Below, one piece after another: positions 12,200-13,186 of a stretch of 13,186 nt of DNA. A program made the translations under genes and the position numbers. Each line of letters starts with the position of its first letter. Within the stretch, counting starts at the first letter, position 1. This stretch comes from Syntrophomonadaceae bacterium (GTDB lineage Bacteria > Bacillota > Dethiobacteria > DTU022): assembly GCA_003553895.1 (NCBI GenBank), contig PWFM01000095.1, positions 1-13,186 of the forward strand, written 5' to 3'. The notes beneath the pieces are model-generated. The model made no database searches. It saw nothing but the letters and a program-made list of their open reading frames with translations, and was not told the DNA's origin.

Positions 12200-13186
12200 C
12201 TATTCCTCAATCGAGGTGACTACTCCGGCGCCTACGGTGCGCCCGCCTTCGCGGATCGCAAAGCGGACCCCGTCTTCGATGGCGATCGGGGTAATCAGCT
12301 CAATATCCATATTGACATTGTCGCCGGGCATAACCATTTCCATGCCCTCAGGCAGGGTGATGGTCCCGGTAACATCGGTGGTCCGGAAGTAAAACTGGGG
12401 CCGGTATCCCTGGAAAAACGGGGTGTGACGCCCGCCCTCTTCCTTCTTCAATACATACACTTCCGCGCCAAACTTGGTATGCGGGTTGATCGAACCCGGC
12501 TTGGCCAAAACCTGGCCCCTTTCCACCGACTCGCGGTCTACACCGCGCAGCAATACCCCGATGTTGTCGCCGGCTTCCGCGTAATCCAACAACTTGCGGA
12601 ACATCTCCACTCCGGTAGCAACCGTCTTGCGAGCCTTGTCCTCAAAGCCAACTATCTCCACTTCGTCGCCAACCTTGATCTGGCCGCGCTCCACCCGGCC
12701 GGTCACTACTGTACCCCGTCCGGTAATGGAAAAAACATCCTCGATCGGCATGATAAAGGGCTTGTCTTTCTGACGCTCGGGCATCGGAATGTAATCGTCC
12801 AGCGCATTCATCAGTTCCCAGATTACCTTGCAGTCATCACACTCGGTACTGCCGCAGCCGCAATCCAAGGCCTTCAGGGCTGAACCGGTGATCACAGGAG
12901 TATCGTCTCCGGGAAATTCATATTCACTAAGCAGATCCCGTACTTCCATCTCCACCAGCTCCAGAAGCTCGGGGTCGTCTACCATGTCCGCCTTGTTCAA
13001 AAAGACCACAATGCTCGGAACCCCTACCTGGCGGGAAAGCAAAATGTGCTCCCGGGTCTGCGGCATCGGTCCGTCATCGGCGCCGACCACCAGGATCGCT
13101 CCGTCCATCTGGGCCGCGCCGGTAATCATGTTCTTCACATAGTCCGCGTGACCGGGGCAGTCAACATGAGCATAGTGACGGTTGTC
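12200..13186 (-). CDS. tuf: Elongation factor Tu, C-terminal four fifths (start beyond the right edge)
   Basis: EF-Tu is the GTPase that delivers aminoacyl-tRNA to the ribosomal A site. The window holds about 328 codons, beginning at DNRHYAHVDCPGHADYVKNM. The P-loop and roughly the first 70 residues are therefore outside. Visible GTPase motifs are G3 (DCPGH), G4 (NKAD) and G5 (GSALKAL). Domains II (SITGRGTVVTGRVERGQIKV) and III (GGRHTPFFQGYRPQFYFRTT, then GGRTVGAGVVTSIEE) are complete. Between G5 and domain II there is a cysteine-rich loop, CGCGSTECDDC, with the pattern CxCx4Cx2C. The gene order suggests fusA and rpsL-rpsG to the right, not seen here. Confidence 0.98.
   Translation of the reverse strand, partial: DNRHYAHVDCPGHADYVKNMITGAAQMDGAILVVGADDGPMPQTREHILLSRQVGVPSIVVFLNKADMVDDPELLELVEMEVRDLLSEYEFPGDDTPVITGSALKALDCGCGSTECDDCKVIWELMNALDDYIPMPERQKDKPFIMPIEDVFSITGRGTVVTGRVERGQIKVGDEVEIVGFEDKARKTVATGVEMFRKLLDYAEAGDNIGVLLRGVDRESVERGQVLAKPGSINPHTKFGAEVYVLKKEEGGRHTPFFQGYRPQFYFRTTDVTGTITLPEGMEMVMPGDNVNMDIELITPIAIEDGVRFAIREGGRTVGAGVVTSIEE

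Noticed and set aside
1..13186. A hidden mobile element, defence system, CRISPR array or other novel system
   Set aside because: Every gap is short, gene order is the conserved ribosomal supercluster, and no repeats, integrase-like genes or foreign-looking segments are visible on either strand.

Overview
This window is an uninterrupted run of translation genes, all on the minus strand. It corresponds to the tuf - S10 - spc - start of alpha ribosomal-protein supercluster of a Gram-positive bacterium. Read in the direction of transcription (right to left) the order is: tuf (5' part outside the window), rpsJ, rplC, rplD, rplW, rplB, rpsS, rplV, rpsC, rplP, rpmC, rpsQ, rplN, rplX, rplE, rpsN, rpsH, rplF, rplR, rpsE, rpmD, rplO, secY, map, a small KOW-domain gene, infA, rpmJ and rpsM (3' part outside the window). 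That is 28 genes, 26 of them complete. No RNA gene, mobile element, CRISPR array or phage gene was seen, and no gap exceeds about 115 bases.

The organism is most likely a Firmicute of the class Clostridia, perhaps close to Peptococcaceae-like or other syntrophic/thermophilic lineages. Supporting signs are strong AAGGAGG-type ribosome binding sites before nearly every gene, frequent TTG and GTG starts, a 61-residue zinc-type S14, a four-cysteine L24, a KOW-domain gene between map and infA, and a cysteine-rich loop in EF-Tu that I recall from that group. The genus cannot be fixed from this sequence alone.

Region by region: 12200-13186 is the C-terminal four fifths of elongation factor Tu. 7029-12084 is the S10 block (S10, L3, L4, L23, L2, S19, L22, S3, L16, L29, S17). 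2899-6978 is the spc block of ribosomal proteins (L14, L24, L5, S14, S8, L6, L18, S5, L30, L15). 346-2897 holds the SecY translocon channel, methionine aminopeptidase, the KOW protein and IF-1. 1-331 holds L36 and the start of S13, where the alpha block begins. The genes supply both ribosomal subunits, the channel that receives nascent membrane proteins, the enzyme that trims their N-terminal methionine, and factors for initiation and elongation. Overlaps (rpsC/rplP, rplP/rpmC, rplD/rplW) and very short gaps point to one co-transcribed, translationally coupled unit.

I did not find a new biological system. The points worth a second look are modest: adk is absent from its usual place between secY and map; EF-Tu carries a four-cysteine loop; the KOW protein is uncharacterised; two or three RNA hairpins sit in otherwise compact gaps, one of which would mask the rplN ribosome binding site; and a third of the starts are non-ATG.
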